From Agrypnia vestita (taxonomy: Eukaryota; Arthropoda; Insecta; Trichoptera; Phryganeidae), in assembly GCA_016648135.1 (NCBI GenBank), contig JADDOH010011087.1:1-64000 (forward strand): DNA of 64,000 nt, given 5' to 3'. Both the position numbers and the translations under genes were made by a program. The notes under the pieces were generated by a model that saw only the letters and a program-made list of their open reading frames with translations, did no database searches and was not told the DNA's origin. This document shows, piece by piece, positions 31,813-43,329 of the stretch. Every line of letters starts with the position of its first letter. Position 1 is the first letter of the stretch.

Positions 31813-32004
31813 ATATATCATTTGTCTGATCTTGCCACATCTTTCACGGACGCCGTTCTGCTTGCTTCCTTTAACACTTTTTACTATTGAACTTTTGAAA
31901 TATTAATTACTATTTTCATATTTCACATTTCCTTTAGCAAACCACCTCAGCGATTCTTTCCTTATTCTATCTACTACGCCTTTTCCGCATTTCATTCACT
32001 TCTA

Positions 32005-32084
32005 GGCCCGAATGCAGAGTCAATACTTATATTGATTTAAAGGTTAAAGTACGCTCATTTAAGTATTCGCTCTGTATTCGGGCC
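32005..32084. mobile_element. 80-bp MITE with GGCCCGAATRCAGAG ends
   Basis: GGCCCGAATGCAGAGTCAAT at the left is inverted at the right (AAGTATTCGCTCTGTATTCGGGCC), flanked by CTA on both sides (3-bp duplication). A half copy occurs at 53,222. Confidence 0.8.
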
Positions 32085-32099
32085 CTAGATTTGGCTTTT

Positions 32100-32559
32100 T
32101 TTTTCAAATGTTAAGGCGACATCTATCGAATATCGTCCCAATAATATTGTATGGTATTATTAACCAGGCGCAAACTTCTTTTTGACACACAAACACTTCT
32201 GACATTTTAATTTACAAATTGTAATTTATTGTTACCGAAAAAAAGCGACCCCTTCATTACATATGTCAAGGTTATTCAGATCAGTTGTAGACAAGGGATT
32301 AAGGACACTTATTTAAATTATTTTACAACTAACAGGTGTCGTAATTATGTACTTTTTGCATTATACATTTGAACATCAATTGTACCCACATTAGTAATTC
32401 AGATTTTTCATTTAATTGTTACGTTGAATATTTGTTTACTCATTATAACACAGGAAATTAAAATTTTCAGTGTCCTGAATCGCTTATTTATCGAAACCTT
32501 ATTTTTTTTATCCTTTTGTTTTCTTTAGTTATATCCTTGCGTTTCTTTCAGTCTTTTTT
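32100..32559. other. intergenic, unassigned
   Basis: No feature recognised. Confidence 0.4.
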
Positions 32560-33250
32560 GTGCATTTCGAGTATTTAACCACATTTTGTTAAAAATTTTA
32601 AAGTATTTTTAAATTCATTTTTTCAGTTGATATTGTTATATATTTGCATCAGTACGAGCCTCCCGTAAGGTTAACTCATATTGTAATACTGCTTACAATA
32701 TAAATAATTTTAAAAAAGTGCTATATTATCCACCTTCCATGACATTAGCCTGAATTCGTCGATGTGCATTTTATACAAATATATTTTTAACTGTGCGTTT
32801 ATATTCCTTAATAGCGCCATCTCTGGGTGGTTGTTTGAAGATTTAAATTTTTGCATCCGTCTTTGATAGACGCCAGTTTACAAAGTATTCCAAAGATGGC
32901 ACCGCTTAGATCTGGCAAATAATATTTAATATTTTTTACCTACGTGCATATTGATAATCATATAAAAATAAAATATTGATTTGGAACTTTAATTTACGTG
33001 TATAAGTTCATCTGGAATCTTTTTGATGATTTCTGAATTTTGAAATTTTCTGAATGAATGTTGGAGCATTTAAATTTATGAAACAGGACAGTATAGAGCA
33101 TTTTCGAAAGGTGGCACCACACAGAATTTGAAATAAAAAAAAAATATTTTCTTAGTCTTAGACAAAAATTATATATTTATTTTAAAGTTTTGTTATCTAT
33201 TGGAGTCGATCTTACCGTTAGAATTATATTTTTAATGAATTTTTTATTTT
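32560..33250 (+). repeat. segmental duplication block 1a (pairs with 52,420-53,010)
   Basis: Shares long ordered matches with the right copy: CATATTGTAATACTGCTTAC, AATTCGTCGATGTGCA, TCTTTGATAGACGCCAGT, ACAAAGTATTCCAAAGATG and TTTTCGAAAGGTGGCACC. Non-coding. Confidence 0.8.
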
Positions 33251-34079
33251 ATAATAATAAAATATAAAAAAAATAATAAAAATTTAATTAAATTTTCTGG
33301 TTTGTGTCTTCTGGGGTGTTATGCCGTATTTTTACGACCTTTATGGCTGACTCTTCGGAATCCATTGCAGGGTCCATCATCAGGGCCGATGTCAGTCCTG
33401 ATGATGGACTTGATATGAAATTGATATTTTTTGGATACATATTAAATTGACATTTTTTTTATTAGCTTGTTGGTCATGTAGACCTCACCAATGAAGATAA
33501 GCTCTCAAGTCTGATGAGGGAGCCTCAGTTCTTATTTTGTATATAGGTACATATGTAAGTCATTTAATAATACGGTAGTAAAAGGTAATTAATTATATTG
33601 AAGTATTTTGAAAAAAGTTTAAATGATTTATGAATTTAAGTCGGATTTTAGGAAGGTTTTAATTCGTCCTGAAGGGTTATTGTTGCAGCGTATCTCGATA
33701 GGTAGATTAGAGTAGTAGTCGATGGCTTAATAAATATATTGGTTCTGCTTTTAGTTTGTTTTAAATTTAGGCGTTGTGATTTAGTTTCCATTTCTCATAA
33801 GCTTAAAGTATTCCTGGTTTTCTGTAAGGCTTTTTCTGTACCTGTTTTCAATAAAGGAACATGCTTGAAAATCTCATCCACGTTTGGTACTGGAAACGCT
33901 TTAAAAATATCATTTGTTGGAAAGGCAGATATTTTTTTCAGCATTACGATTCGGGCGATCCGTTGCAAGATGGATTGATGATCCCAATAATTATAATTTT
34001 GAATGTGTCCGTCCGTAACTTCCTATCCAATAGCTGATCTCACTCCGTTTTCAAAGTTAGTATGATTTCAAAATTGTTA
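33251..34079. other. intergenic, unassigned; short inverted repeat
   Basis: CCATCATCAGG and CCTGATGATGG (33,371-33,407) form a hairpin. The open frame 33,739-33,978 has no recognisable similarity. Confidence 0.4.
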
Positions 34080-34460
34080 TTAAATAAAATGAAAACATAA
34101 TTTATCATTTTTTAATAAAATAGACACCTACTCTGAATTGGATTTTTTAAAAAATATTTTAGTTTAATGAAAATTAAAAATAATGAGTGTATCCATTAAC
34201 ATATCGCATATTTCATTGATATCAATCAGATGGGTCAAGTAATTCTTAAACTAGTAAACTTTTTTGCTTCATATACCTCAATAACGAGGTATATGAAGCA
34301 AAGAAGCTTACTTCTCTTTCATTGTCCATTACTAATTTTCTCAAGACGCTACGCTACTCTAGATAGCGCTGATTTCACAGCCTTAACTGGCGGCCGAAAT
34401 ACATAATAAAAGTACGTCATTTTTGACGGGTTATCAAAATACACAGCCGTAGACAGCGAC
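34080..34460 (+). repeat. interspersed repeat with hairpin, related to 50,760-51,190
   Basis: A perfect hairpin TTTGCTTCATATACCTC / GAGGTATATGAAGCAAA (34,264-34,303) is followed by ACGCTACTCTAGATAGCGCT, TTAACTGGCGGCCGAAATAC and ACGTCATTTTTGACGGGTTA. The same order occurs at 50,990-51,190. Confidence 0.7.
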
Positions 34461-35090
34461 TCCATAGTGGAGAACTGTTATGATAGCCACGGGAACGGGA
34501 CGACATCTGGCGCCACTATCATTATCTTCGTATTTTGAAGATTAGTGCAAGCTACTCGCATAGAAATTATAAAATTTCCAGTGGCATTGCTTAGAAAGGA
34601 AATACCTATTTTCATAGACTTGTCAACACTCACTTTAGACCCCACCGTCTCTCTTTATGACTCCTGTAGTTTCGAGAGAACTTGTTTTTCTCATCTTCAT
34701 GTTTTGGATCTCAACACAGGAACCAATTTGGAAATCTTTGAAATCATAAAGAATTTAATTTCCTAGAAAATACTTATGAATAACATCACATTTCAAAATA
34801 CTTCTCCGACTCGAATTTGTTTAAAGATAGAGAGAAATTATCAAACTTTAAACAACGGCGATGTTCCTCTATTCTTATATTTGAGTTTCTTGCGGTTAAA
34901 CCATTGATAATGAACAGTTTGGAAACCGTCAAAAAAAAAAACAATTCTGAGAAAACGCTCATAAACAACATTGGATACGATCAGATGTCTCCGATCCTCA
35001 ATATTTTTCCCTTAAAAACCAAAAAATTCTCCCCACCATGCGACCCGTTGCTCCACTAAAATAACTTGACAAATTTTTTGTATTTAAGTA
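34461..35090. other. intergenic, unassigned
   Basis: Short open frames on both strands without similarity. No feature supported. Confidence 0.4.
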
Positions 35091-35105
35091 ATTTTTGTAT
35101 AAAAT

Positions 35106-35150
35106 ACACCTGAAGACGAGAGGGACTGCTCCTCTCGAAACTATAATACT
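35106..35150 (+). repeat. degenerate hammerhead-like repeat end
   Basis: CTGAAGA, C, stem II GAGAGG...CCTCTC (6 perfect pairs), then CGAAAC. Core order is as in a hammerhead, but no convincing stem I or cleavage triplet follows (TATAATAC). Confidence 0.3.
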
Positions 35151-35349
35151 GACAGGCGCAAGCGCGTGCATTGAGAACATTGAAGCGTGATTTTCACGTT
35201 ATCATATATTTTGGAAAGAATATTTAATTTTATATTTATCTGACAGAATATTGTATTGTATATAAATTAAATATAAAAAAATAGTAAAATATATAAATTA
35301 AGTATAAAAAATAGTAAAATATATAACTTAAATATTTATCTGACAAAAT

Positions 35350-35950
35350 TGTAACGAGGTTAGAAATAATCACGCACTCCTATCACGTGACAGTTTGAAT
35401 TGGTCACAACACCATCGAAGACTCCAGAACGGCCTAATGTAATCTACGGTTTTCGGGAAGCATCGAGAAAATCTATAAATGCCTGGAAGCCACAAGAAAG
35501 TTCTCCTGAACACTGAGAACTAAAATGTTCGACACCAGCATTGGTCAGATATAAATACGGGCCAGGCCGCGCGCCGGTTGTTGTTGTTTTAGCGCGATTG
35601 GCATCAAAACAGCGAAGGCAGCCGCGACCTGCGGAGGCCAGGGTGGTCAACCGAGCGACGATTCGTCGGTGAATAATCTAGAAAAAATTTTACGGAGCGA
35701 AATAAACCACAGTGAATAATACGTGCGGAAATTGGATGGAATGTTCTAGTGAATAGTGAATAAAGTGTTTAAGCGATTTTAAAGTGTATTTACGAATAAT
35801 ACATTTACGGAATAGTTTTATTTAAATAATAGCGTTAATTTTAATAGTTTTAAGTGACTTTGTACATTAAATAATTAATCAGTAATTAATAAATCCGTAA
35901 CAAATTTCCAGCGTCTTCATTAATTCCTCTCGCAGCCACGACACGTGACA
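35350..35950 (+). mobile_element. solo LTR, 601 bp
   Basis: Starts TGTAACGAGG and ends CACGTGACA. It has a TATA box TATAAATA at 35,550-35,557 and promoter-like GC-rich sequence after it. No internal retrotransposon is attached on either side. The paralogous unoccupied region at about 46,260-46,340 runs from AAATATTTCTG to ATATATAAAA without the LTR, which supports both boundaries. The flanks (AAAT / ATAT) are not a clean duplication. Confidence 0.88.
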
Positions 35951-36144
35951 ATATATTAAAATATGAACAATATGATAATTATTGTGATAGGAATATTACG
36001 AAACATGATTTAAAAAATTTCAAAATATATAGTTACGTAAAAGTCGTGCTTTAAGTTCCCGCTGCACGCCCCTGAGTACTGATAAATACAACTCAAAGTG
36101 TGTGTCTCACTCTTAAAGAGATAAATCTTTGAATCATGCGTACT

Positions 36145-36470
36145 GCCATTGATGACGTATAGAGTGGAGGCGATGGCCCTTACAAAGAAAAGTGTAGAAA
36201 AGCTCAATTGCACGCAACGATCCGTGAAGAGATCCATGCTTGGAGTAAGCCTAAGAAATAGAAAAGAAATGATGAAATTATTTCTGAAGTGGAGACCTTG
36301 GGAAAATAAAAGAGACGTTGGAAAACCTGACAAGAGATGGGCTGAGGATATAGTCACTGTGAGGGGAAAGAAATGGCTACAACTAGCAAACAACGAGGAA
36401 AGTTGGAAGAGTATTGAAGATTCCTATATCCACTAGTGGAGAAGTGAAGGCTGAAGAAGAAGAGAAGAAA
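36145..36470 (+). mobile_element. LINE fragment (reverse transcriptase C-terminus)
   Basis: Open stretch 36,149-36,436 reads KSVEKLNCTQRSVKRSMLGV, then LRNRKE, and FLKWRPWENKRDVGKPDKRW. It ends WLQLANNEESWKSIEDSYI. This is the well-known insect LINE C-terminus ('QRxMERxMLGVSLRDR ... WRPR..KRxxGRPxxRW'). Part of the region between is missing. Confidence 0.85.
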
Positions 36471-36539
36471 TGCATCATAAGTTCAGTTTAGTGTTAATTA
36501 AAATATTCGTATCTAACACTGAATATATAATTCTGAACG

Positions 36540-37085
36540 CATTTCGAATGTGAGATCCCACTATATTTCTAATAGTAGAAGTGTTAACGAAGATACAAAG
36601 CTTTTTAATAATTATTATATTTGCCGCCAGGCTGACGGGCTCACCATTATTAGGGGGGGCCTATTTATTATTATAATCTTGGTCGCTAAGGCGTGGCGGC
36701 TTTTTGCTAATAACAAAATATTTTCTAAATCTTACCTTCTGGTTTGCCTTGTACTTTATATCTCTGTGAATGATGGCCCCCGGCTTAAATGAACAATTTT
36801 ATCCATAAATTAGGTACGTATCAATTACGACCAATATCTACTCGTGACAACCATATATGACTTACATAGGTGGGGTTGATTGGTACTAATCCATCGGTCA
36901 GTGAAACCCCAGGCCACTAAAATATATACACATGATTTTTTGAGCATTTTAAAATTTTGTTAGCAAAACAATGACTGGATTTCGTCCCCAGAGTGATAAT
37001 CATTAATTGAGACAAATTATGGAGATCTCACGTAAAAAGTACATATGTATGGGTGTTACAAGGCTGACGAATAAAAATAATATTA
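36540..37085 (+). repeat. segmental duplication block 1b (pairs with 53,600-54,070 and 54,720-54,860)
   Basis: GAAGTGTTAACGAAGATACA, CTCACCATTATTAGGG, TTGGTCGCTRAGGCGT and ACTAATCCATCGGTCA pair with 53,670-53,980. TCCCCAGAGTGATAATCATT pairs with 54,740. The right copy is split by a SINE and a foldback half. Confidence 0.8.
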
Positions 37086-37283
37086 CTTCAAATTCCAATA
37101 AAAAATATAGATATTTCATTTACCAGAAACTCTTAACGCTGGACATTCACGCAAATGCACATTTTTTTTCGTTTTCTCGAAAATGTGGGTTTTTATTATT
37201 CATTTATATCAGAATTTATGTGCTTGACTACATTTTTTTAGAAAGAACCTTTGTTCTTATATAAATACAATAAACTGAACATT

Positions 37284-37412
37284 ATTTACAATCAAATTTA
37301 TTAATCAATTAGAAAGACATAACAGGAAAATCAAACCAACGAAAAAATGTTTTGCTGCTGCCGGGACTCGAACCGGGATCCCGCCTTTCTAATTGATTAA
37401 TAGATTTGATTT
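37284..37412. mobile_element. AATCAATTAG-family MITE with tRNA-like arm
   Basis: The inverted ends ATCAAATTTATTAATCAATT and AATTGATTAATAGATTTGAT enclose GCTGCCGGGACTCGAACCGG. This is the reverse complement of a tRNA T-arm and B box (CCGGTTCGAGTCCCGGCAGC). No other tRNA parts fold, so this is a SINE-like remnant and not a tRNA gene. Confidence 0.65.
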
Positions 37413-37669
37413 TAAAATTCACAGAACTTTATTCTGAAACTGAAACTTCACAATTGAAATGATTATCAAAATTTAAACTTTTATCACATATTCTTTATCA
37501 TTTTTTTACCGACATCGAGGAAACTTCAGTGGTCCTTGCTAAATGAATATTTTTTCGATATTATGTAATTTTTTTATTACATTGTACTGTATATTTTCCA
37601 AAATAATAAAATAATTGTAATAAAGAATGTGTTCTTTAATATAAAATTATTAACAGTAATTAAGAAAAT

Positions 37670-37925
37670 GTTTTGTTGTAGCCGGGCCTCGTGATCGAGG
37701 GTCCCCTCGCCATTCTAACTTAGTTGTTGCTGCGCCTCTCATTAGCTTTTCGAAGGGAAAATAGCCCTACTCGAGAGGCGTTGACGCATCCTCTAATCAT
37801 CATCTAATCCACGAAAAAATATTTCCCGGTAGTAGCCAAATATTTTTTCGTGGATTAGATTTTTCCGTGGATTAGATTTTTCCGTATGTCTTTCTAATTG
37901 ATTAATTAATTTGATTTTTAAAAAT
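37670..37925. repeat. decayed tRNA-like / AATCAATTAG repeat pieces
   Basis: TGTAGCCGGGCCTCGTGATC (37,677) resembles the tRNA-like arm at 37,345. ATCTAATCCACGAAAAAATA (37,801) and its inverse at 37,838-37,861 form a hairpin. ATTTTTCCGTGGATTAG is then repeated. Confidence 0.45.
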
Positions 37926-38094
37926 TTATATTATTATTTTTTTATTGTTTAATGTAAAATGTGTTTTATGTTAGGTAAATAAAAATATTTTTAATTTTCT
38001 TGTACTATAAAAGCCCACTAGGGCGTTGATTAATAAATAAATAAATAAAATAAAATTAATTCATTCCCCACATTGACTTGATAACTAATACAGG

Positions 38095-38860
38095 TCTAAA
38101 AAATGTTGGAATTTATTTTAAGAACTGCATAAAACTTTAAAGACCTGCACACTTATAAAGTCCTCTACACTTCTCTTGTCAGACCTCAAGTTGAATATAA
38201 CTCGATCATTTGGTCGCCTCACTATGTTAATCATTCAACGACAGTTGAAGATTTATTAATTACAAATTAAATATACGCTTGGAGGATACCAATTATGAAT
38301 ATTTCTTTAGTCAGTCACGGTACGTCTGTGGGACGTACCGTGAAAGACCTAATATTTCTGTATAAGATCATAAATAACATGATTGATTGAACCCAGATTC
38401 TTAGTCTGATCGACTTATATGCACCATCGAAGTCATCAAGACACAACGCTTTATTCTATTATAGAGGAAATGTTAGAACTAATGCATTAGTAAATTCCGT
38501 AATTCCCAGACTACACTCATTAGGGAATGAATATGACATTTTTGCTGATAGTATAACTGTGTATAGGACTAAATTGAAACAATTCTTTACGTTTCAACTA
38601 AATGGTAATGGATAAATAAATTTATATTTTTCTTCTTCCTGTTTAAACTTCTTTCACTTCTGTTTTTAATTTACTCAAATCTATTATATGTACTTTATCC
38701 TCTTAATGTACTGTAATCATTATAACTATCTGTCTTTTGTGATTTTTACTTGTATCTGTAACCTTGTACTTGAATATTTTAACTGGATATCTGTCTTATG
38801 TGATTTTTTTTGTATATTTTTGCCCATAAGGGCGTTAAATAAATAAATAAACGTATCTAT
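38095..38860 (+). mobile_element. LINE 3' end
   Basis: Frame-broken translation of 38,100-38,600 resembles a Jockey-type reverse transcriptase C-terminus (SLVRPQVEYNSIIWSPHYVN at about 38,178-38,237). The 3' UTR ends GCCCATAAGGGCGTTAAATA plus a (AAATA)n tail. A related 3' end without the coding part lies just upstream (37,985-38,045, CCCACTAGGGCGTTGATTAA). Confidence 0.7.
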
Positions 38861-38997
38861 CATTGTCATTAATCATTTCGTCTTTGTGCTATCGATATGT
38901 TTGGTGATAATTATTTTAAAATATCACAAACCGATTCGTAATAATTCACTAAGTCGAGTTCATTTATGCTACTAACGAATCCAAGCACTGGCCACAC

Positions 38998-40881
38998 CTA
39001 CGAGTTACGTCTAACTCTTTTTCCCCAGTCGTTCTTGATCATGTCGCTCGCTTTCTCCGCTATCATGTACACGGGCGAGTTGGGGTGGCCGGACACGACC
39101 TCTGGCATGATACTGGCATCCACGACCCTCAAATTCTTGATTCCGTGGACCTGCAGCCTCGCGTTCACCACCGCGTCGGGATCGCTGCTCGGCCCCATCT
39201 TGCACGTGCCGGAAGGGTGGTAGATGGTGAAGGTGAAGTGTTGGGCGTGGCACGCCCAGTAGGCGTCCGTACCAAAACCTAAATGGACGCACGTCGGTAT
39301 TGGTGTATCGTATAATTTTGTTCCCAATCTCTTCAGCGTTGGCTGCTTCGCTATCTTGATAGCCGCCTTCATTCCGGCAACCATCTTGTCAAGGTCCTCC
39401 TTGTAAGCGTAGTAGTTGGGATATATCAAAGGATACGCCAAAGGATTAGTGCTCTTCAGCTTTATTCTTCCTTTGGATTTCGGCCGCATCAGCATAGGCA
39501 AAACCATGAAAGATTGCTGATTGCCCAGTTTAGTGTACACCTGATCGAACAGTCTGTCTTCGATACCGAAGTTTCTTCTCAAGAGGGGGTCGGAGTTTAA
39601 GGAGGCACTCATATAGAGGAGCTCCATGTCCGCCCAGCCGTCTTCCGCTTTTGGATTTTCTAAATCTATAAAGGTCACAGCTTCGCAGCCTCCCGGAATT
39701 GACAGTGGACCGGTTCGTTGGTTCATCCATTCGAAAATATATTGCGGATTGCTGAGAATGTATCCTGTGGACAGTGACACATTTTGTCGGTTGAGCGTAA
39801 ACGTCAAACCCCCTGCAGCTATGTGATCCATCAAATTATACCCTACTTTCAAATCTTTGATCACGGGAATATTAAATTCCTCTAAATGTTCTCTAGGTCC
39901 GATACCCGATAACATCAGAAGCTGTGGTGTGTTGATTGACCCACCAGATACAATGACCTCTTTCTTTGCTGAAATTTTATATTTTTCCCCCCTTCTTAGC
40001 ATTTCTATCCCGACGACAACCTTTCCTTTGTTGATGATTAATCTAGTAACCATACTTTCCTTGGCAACGTGCAGATTCCGTCTGGTACTGATGGGAAGTA
40101 AGTACGCTCTGTTAGAGCTGTGTCTGGTACCGTTGCTGATAGACATCTGCAGGAACGCTGTTCCAGTTTGTGTTCTACCGTTATGGTCGGCATATATGTG
40201 TCCAGCTTCTTGCGCGGACTGGACCCACGCTTCGGCAACGTTGGTCTTGAAATTGGCTTGGGTCACGTCTAAATGTCCCCCGGTACTGTGATATTCGCTA
40301 TTTGCAAATTCTGGTATTTTGTAGTTCTCAATCTTTTTGAAATAAGGGAAGACGTCTTTCCAACCCCATCCAGGGTTTCCGAAGCTCTCCCATTGATCGA
40401 AGTCTCGCCGATTCCCCCTCGTGTATATCATGTAATTCAGGACGCTGGAACCGCCCATAACTTTACCTCTCGGCCAGTTGCATTGCCTGTTATCGAGGCC
40501 CAGACATGCCCTGTTGGATGGTACCGTTTTGTATTTCCAGTTAGCTTTTGTAAATTGCAGATAGTTGACCACTAAGGGTATGTCCATCGCGAAATTTTCG
40601 TGTGTTCCGGCTTCGATGAGGAGTACTTTCCAATCTGGTATTTCAGTGAGCCGGTTGGCCAGCGTACAGCCGGCCGTTCCCGCTCCCACTATGATGAAGT
40701 CGTACTCGCTCAGCAGGTCGTATTGGTCCTGAGGCTCGGTCTCTATCTGTCGCTGTCCATCCTCCAGAAACCTCAAAACAGAACCTATAATGTTGTGTTG
40801 GGCTAGGGTTCTATGATTCAGTAGTGCTGAGTAGATTGTTGCAATTACTACCAGGCGTTGTATTATTCTGCGTCGGGCCAT
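38998..40881 (-). CDS. GMC oxidoreductase 2, full-length, intronless coding region
   Basis: Complete 627-codon FAD-dependent glucose-methanol-choline oxidoreductase of the insect glucose-dehydrogenase-like group; donor, acceptor and substrate cannot be read from sequence. A hydrophobic N-terminus (residues 6-27, ending TLAQ) suggests a signal peptide. The Rossmann motif VGAGTAG is at 65-71, GMC signature 1 ([18 protein letters not shown]) at 139-156 and signature 2 (GSINTPQLLMLSGIGP) at 314-329. The C-terminal domain keeps the catalytic His in IYHPSGTCKMG (His 555) and the second His/Asn in SGHPN (599-601). Length is normal for the family. Ten bases before the ATG is a good acceptor (CTTTTTCAG|ATAAGCAACC), so a non-coding first exon is probable. 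There is one uninterrupted coding exon, unlike gene 1. It is 94% identical to 56,171-58,054 and lies in the left copy of a segmental duplication. Confidence 0.97.
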   Translation of the reverse strand: MARRRIIQRLVVIATIYSALLNHRTLAQHNIIGSVLRFLEDGQRQIETEPQDQYDLLSEYDFIIVGAGTAGCTLANRLTEIPDWKVLLIEAGTHENFAMDIPLVVNYLQFTKANWKYKTVPSNRACLGLDNRQCNWPRGKVMGGSSVLNYMIYTRGNRRDFDQWESFGNPGWGWKDVFPYFKKIENYKIPEFANSEYHSTGGHLDVTQANFKTNVAEAWVQSAQEAGHIYADHNGRTQTGTAFLQMSISNGTRHSSNRAYLLPISTRRNLHVAKESMVTRLIINKGKVVVGIEMLRRGEKYKISAKKEVIVSGGSINTPQLLMLSGIGPREHLEEFNIPVIKDLKVGYNLMDHIAAGGLTFTLNRQNVSLSTGYILSNPQYIFEWMNQRTGPLSIPGGCEAVTFIDLENPKAEDGWADMELLYMSASLNSDPLLRRNFGIEDRLFDQVYTKLGNQQSFMVLPMLMRPKSKGRIKLKSTNPLAYPLIYPNYYAYKEDLDKMVAGMKAAIKIAKQPTLKRLGTKLYDTPIPTCVHLGFGTDAYWACHAQHFTFTIYHPSGTCKMGPSSDPDAVVNARLQVHGIKNLRVVDASIMPEVVSGHPNSPVYMIAEKASDMIKNDWGKRVRRNS

Positions 40882-41600
40882 GGTTGCTTATCTGAAAAAG
40901 TTATAGAGATTCATTTTAGTTGCAAAATAATCGTAAAATAAAATACTTCTTTTTTCATTGTTTCAGGTACATATATTTTTTATATATTCCGGACTTTGGA
41001 TACTTTCACATCTAGTCAGCTGTGGCTCCACCTGCTAGATATCTATGCCAGTAAATGAGGTAACTATTTTATTGAATGTTTAATCTCCGGTTTTAAACCC
41101 AATGTATTTTATTTATAGTTTCTCTTACAAAATTAGTTAGATTTATTTCGTTACAGAAAATAGGCATTGAAGATAGCTCGCTATCTTGTTGGAACATGGA
41201 TTTAACTACAGATTTAGTACTAGTGCTTTTTTCTTAGATTTGTTGAACACTTATGAATATGTTTGAGTTGTTTTCTGGTTACAATTTTAAGAATTTCTGT
41301 GCAAGGTGGTGAACAGCAAATAGCGTCGAGGCAGCGACTTACGTTCTCCTGTCGTTATGTTCTCTCATCGTACGAACGATTCATCGTTACGTACATTATA
41401 TCGTAAAATCACGTTTGTGCTTCAATCGTCGAATATCGTGAGCCGACGTATCCCACGGTACATTTCGAGATCTTATGGAAGTATAATAACGAACTTAACT
41501 ACGTTCCTCGGAGAAAGTATCGAAGCCTTGGATTAATCCCTTCTGCCTTCAATAGGCTCATGTTACCTACCACACGTAGAGATATATTTCTTTAAATTAC
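40882..41600 (-). promoter_or_regulatory. 5' UTR intron and upstream region of GMC 2, duplicated
   Basis: Matches 58,055-58,790 in order, including GTGGCTCCACCTGCTAGATA, GGCATTGAAGATAGC and a GC-richer 41,330-41,470 part (TTCATCGTTACGTACATT, CTTCAATCGTCGAATATCGT). The conservation outside coding sequence marks the duplicated promoter/first-intron region. A TATA box or start site was not identified. Confidence 0.5.
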
Positions 41601-41671
41601 TCTAAGGTACAATAGTTTGGGATCTTTGCGATGAGTGAAATTAAAGAGTTAATTTTAATTTCTTATTAAAT

Positions 41672-42330
41672 GACTAGCTGTTACTACCCGGCGTTGCACG
41701 GGTTAAGGATTAAGTTAAAAATAAGTTTATGGAGGGAAAACAAAAGTTCCATTGTTATGCAAAGCCTCTTATAAAAACAATGTTTCCATTTAATCAATGC
41801 TGGAATGGATGAGATGTCCAGGAAATAAATGTGGCCTCTGTTACCCGCTGGGTCCTAAAGAATAGAATGATTGAAAAGTTGTGTTAAAATTTCAAAGCAA
41901 TAGTGTAGAACTTTAGGAGATTTAAGATTTTGGGCAATCAAACATTTATATTTTTATTTATGTAAATAAATAGTAAGTATATAAAAACAAATTAAGTATA
42001 CAAAAACATCTTCATATTTGAATGCAACGTTGTGCCAAAATTTCAAAGCAATCGGTGTAGAACTTTCAGAGATTAACGATTTTGTACAAACGAACACTTA
42101 CATTTTTATTTATATAGATGATAATCTACGATGTAGCGTATCGAAAAAAATGTACAAGTGAATTTGAAAATATTTTTCGTTTTTGCTTTAAAAAATTGGA
42201 AAGTCATTATAAACAAACGTTGCATTTTATCAACAAAAAAAACGCTTCATCGTTAATAACAATGTTGTTCGTAAGATGTGTGCCAAATTTGAACAAAATC
42301 GGCCCGATAATTTTTGAGATATCATCTCAA
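41672..42330 (+). mobile_element. interspersed repeat (retroelement 3' part)
   Basis: Begins ACTAGCTGTTACTACCCGGC(GTTGCACGGGTT), the common 'TAGCTGTTACCCG' insect repeat start. It contains two copies of AATTTCAAAGCAATMGTGTA and AGAACTTT.. blocks and a TTTTATTTATATAGATGATA end at about 42,121; decayed sequence follows to 42,330. Not found at the matching place in the right duplication copy. Confidence 0.5.
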
Positions 42331-42539
42331 AATGTCTAAAAAAGAAAATTTAAAGAAAAATGCAAAAGAATAATGTAAATTACTTAAAAATTCACACACA
42401 ACGCTAGCTTTCAATTGCTATATCATTTTTTCGATTTTTGATTGATGACTTCCTTGGTACTTTTTTCGAAGGTTTATTATATTGTATTGAATGTTATCCC
42501 TTCCAAATGTTGTATACATCGTTACTCTTTAGAGCGCGG

Positions 42540-42955
42540 GTAAACTAAGGCCACCTATTGTAACCAGCTATTTCTAATTATATTTTATTCTGAATTTCGG
42601 GCAGCGCCGGATACGAACTGGTAGTTAGTTGGGTAGTATTACGAGACACTCACTTAGACCAATAACTTAACCCAAATAGCGCAATCAGGTTTTCACGGCC
42701 GATCTGAATTTTTGTGTTTTATTGTACCCTAAATGGTCATGGCCGTGTGCCTTCAATCTCCTCGTTTAGGATTCCGCAGCATGGTCCATGTCTCCGATCT
42801 GCCTGTCGTCCGATCTACGGTCAATGTCGTATAATCATAAACAAGTTTGACACGGTTTGCAGGGGGTCCTTATTCGACAGTCAGTTATTTTAGCCACGCG
42901 TCCGCCTGTCCAGTCTGTCCGCCTGTGGCTTACAGGTCGTTTAACTAAAGCTGGC
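42540..42955 (+). repeat. segmental duplication block 1c (pairs with 60,190-61,300)
   Basis: CCCAAATAGCGCAATCAGGT, TTTCACGGCCGATCTGAATT and CGATCTACGGTCAATGTCGT match the right copy. At 42,883-42,886 (AGTT) it preserves the unoccupied target of the MITE at 60,498-61,252. Confidence 0.85.
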
Positions 42956-43245
42956 GTGTACACGCATTTCTCACCCTGTCACCCGCGCAATCGCACGGGG
43001 TGACGTCGCACTGCGTACGCATCTCGAAAAATCTCCGTCTCTCTCGCACGCGGTCAAGCTGAGCGTGACAGAGACTGTTATTGTTTTGTTTTTACTACTA
43101 TTACCAAATACAGGATGATGTTTTGTTTTATTCCCTGTTTGGTTTGAACCCGTCGGTTTTTTATCGAATTAATTGTAGAATTTATTATCATACGTGCCGC
43201 GGTAATCGGCACATATTCTCTAATTTCTCAGTAAATTCGACGTAG

Positions 43246-43312
<67 letters not shown>

Positions 43313-43321
43313 ATATATATA
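43246..43321. repeat. (TA)n microsatellite
   Basis: About 76 bp of TA repeats with two small interruptions. Confidence 0.97.
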
Positions 43322-43329
43322 ATGACATA

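Noticed and set aside
39857..40291. Long antisense frames opposite the GMC genes (also 57,030-57,434 and 57,446-57,979)
   Set aside because: Mirror the GMC coding frame; no independent start context or splice signals.
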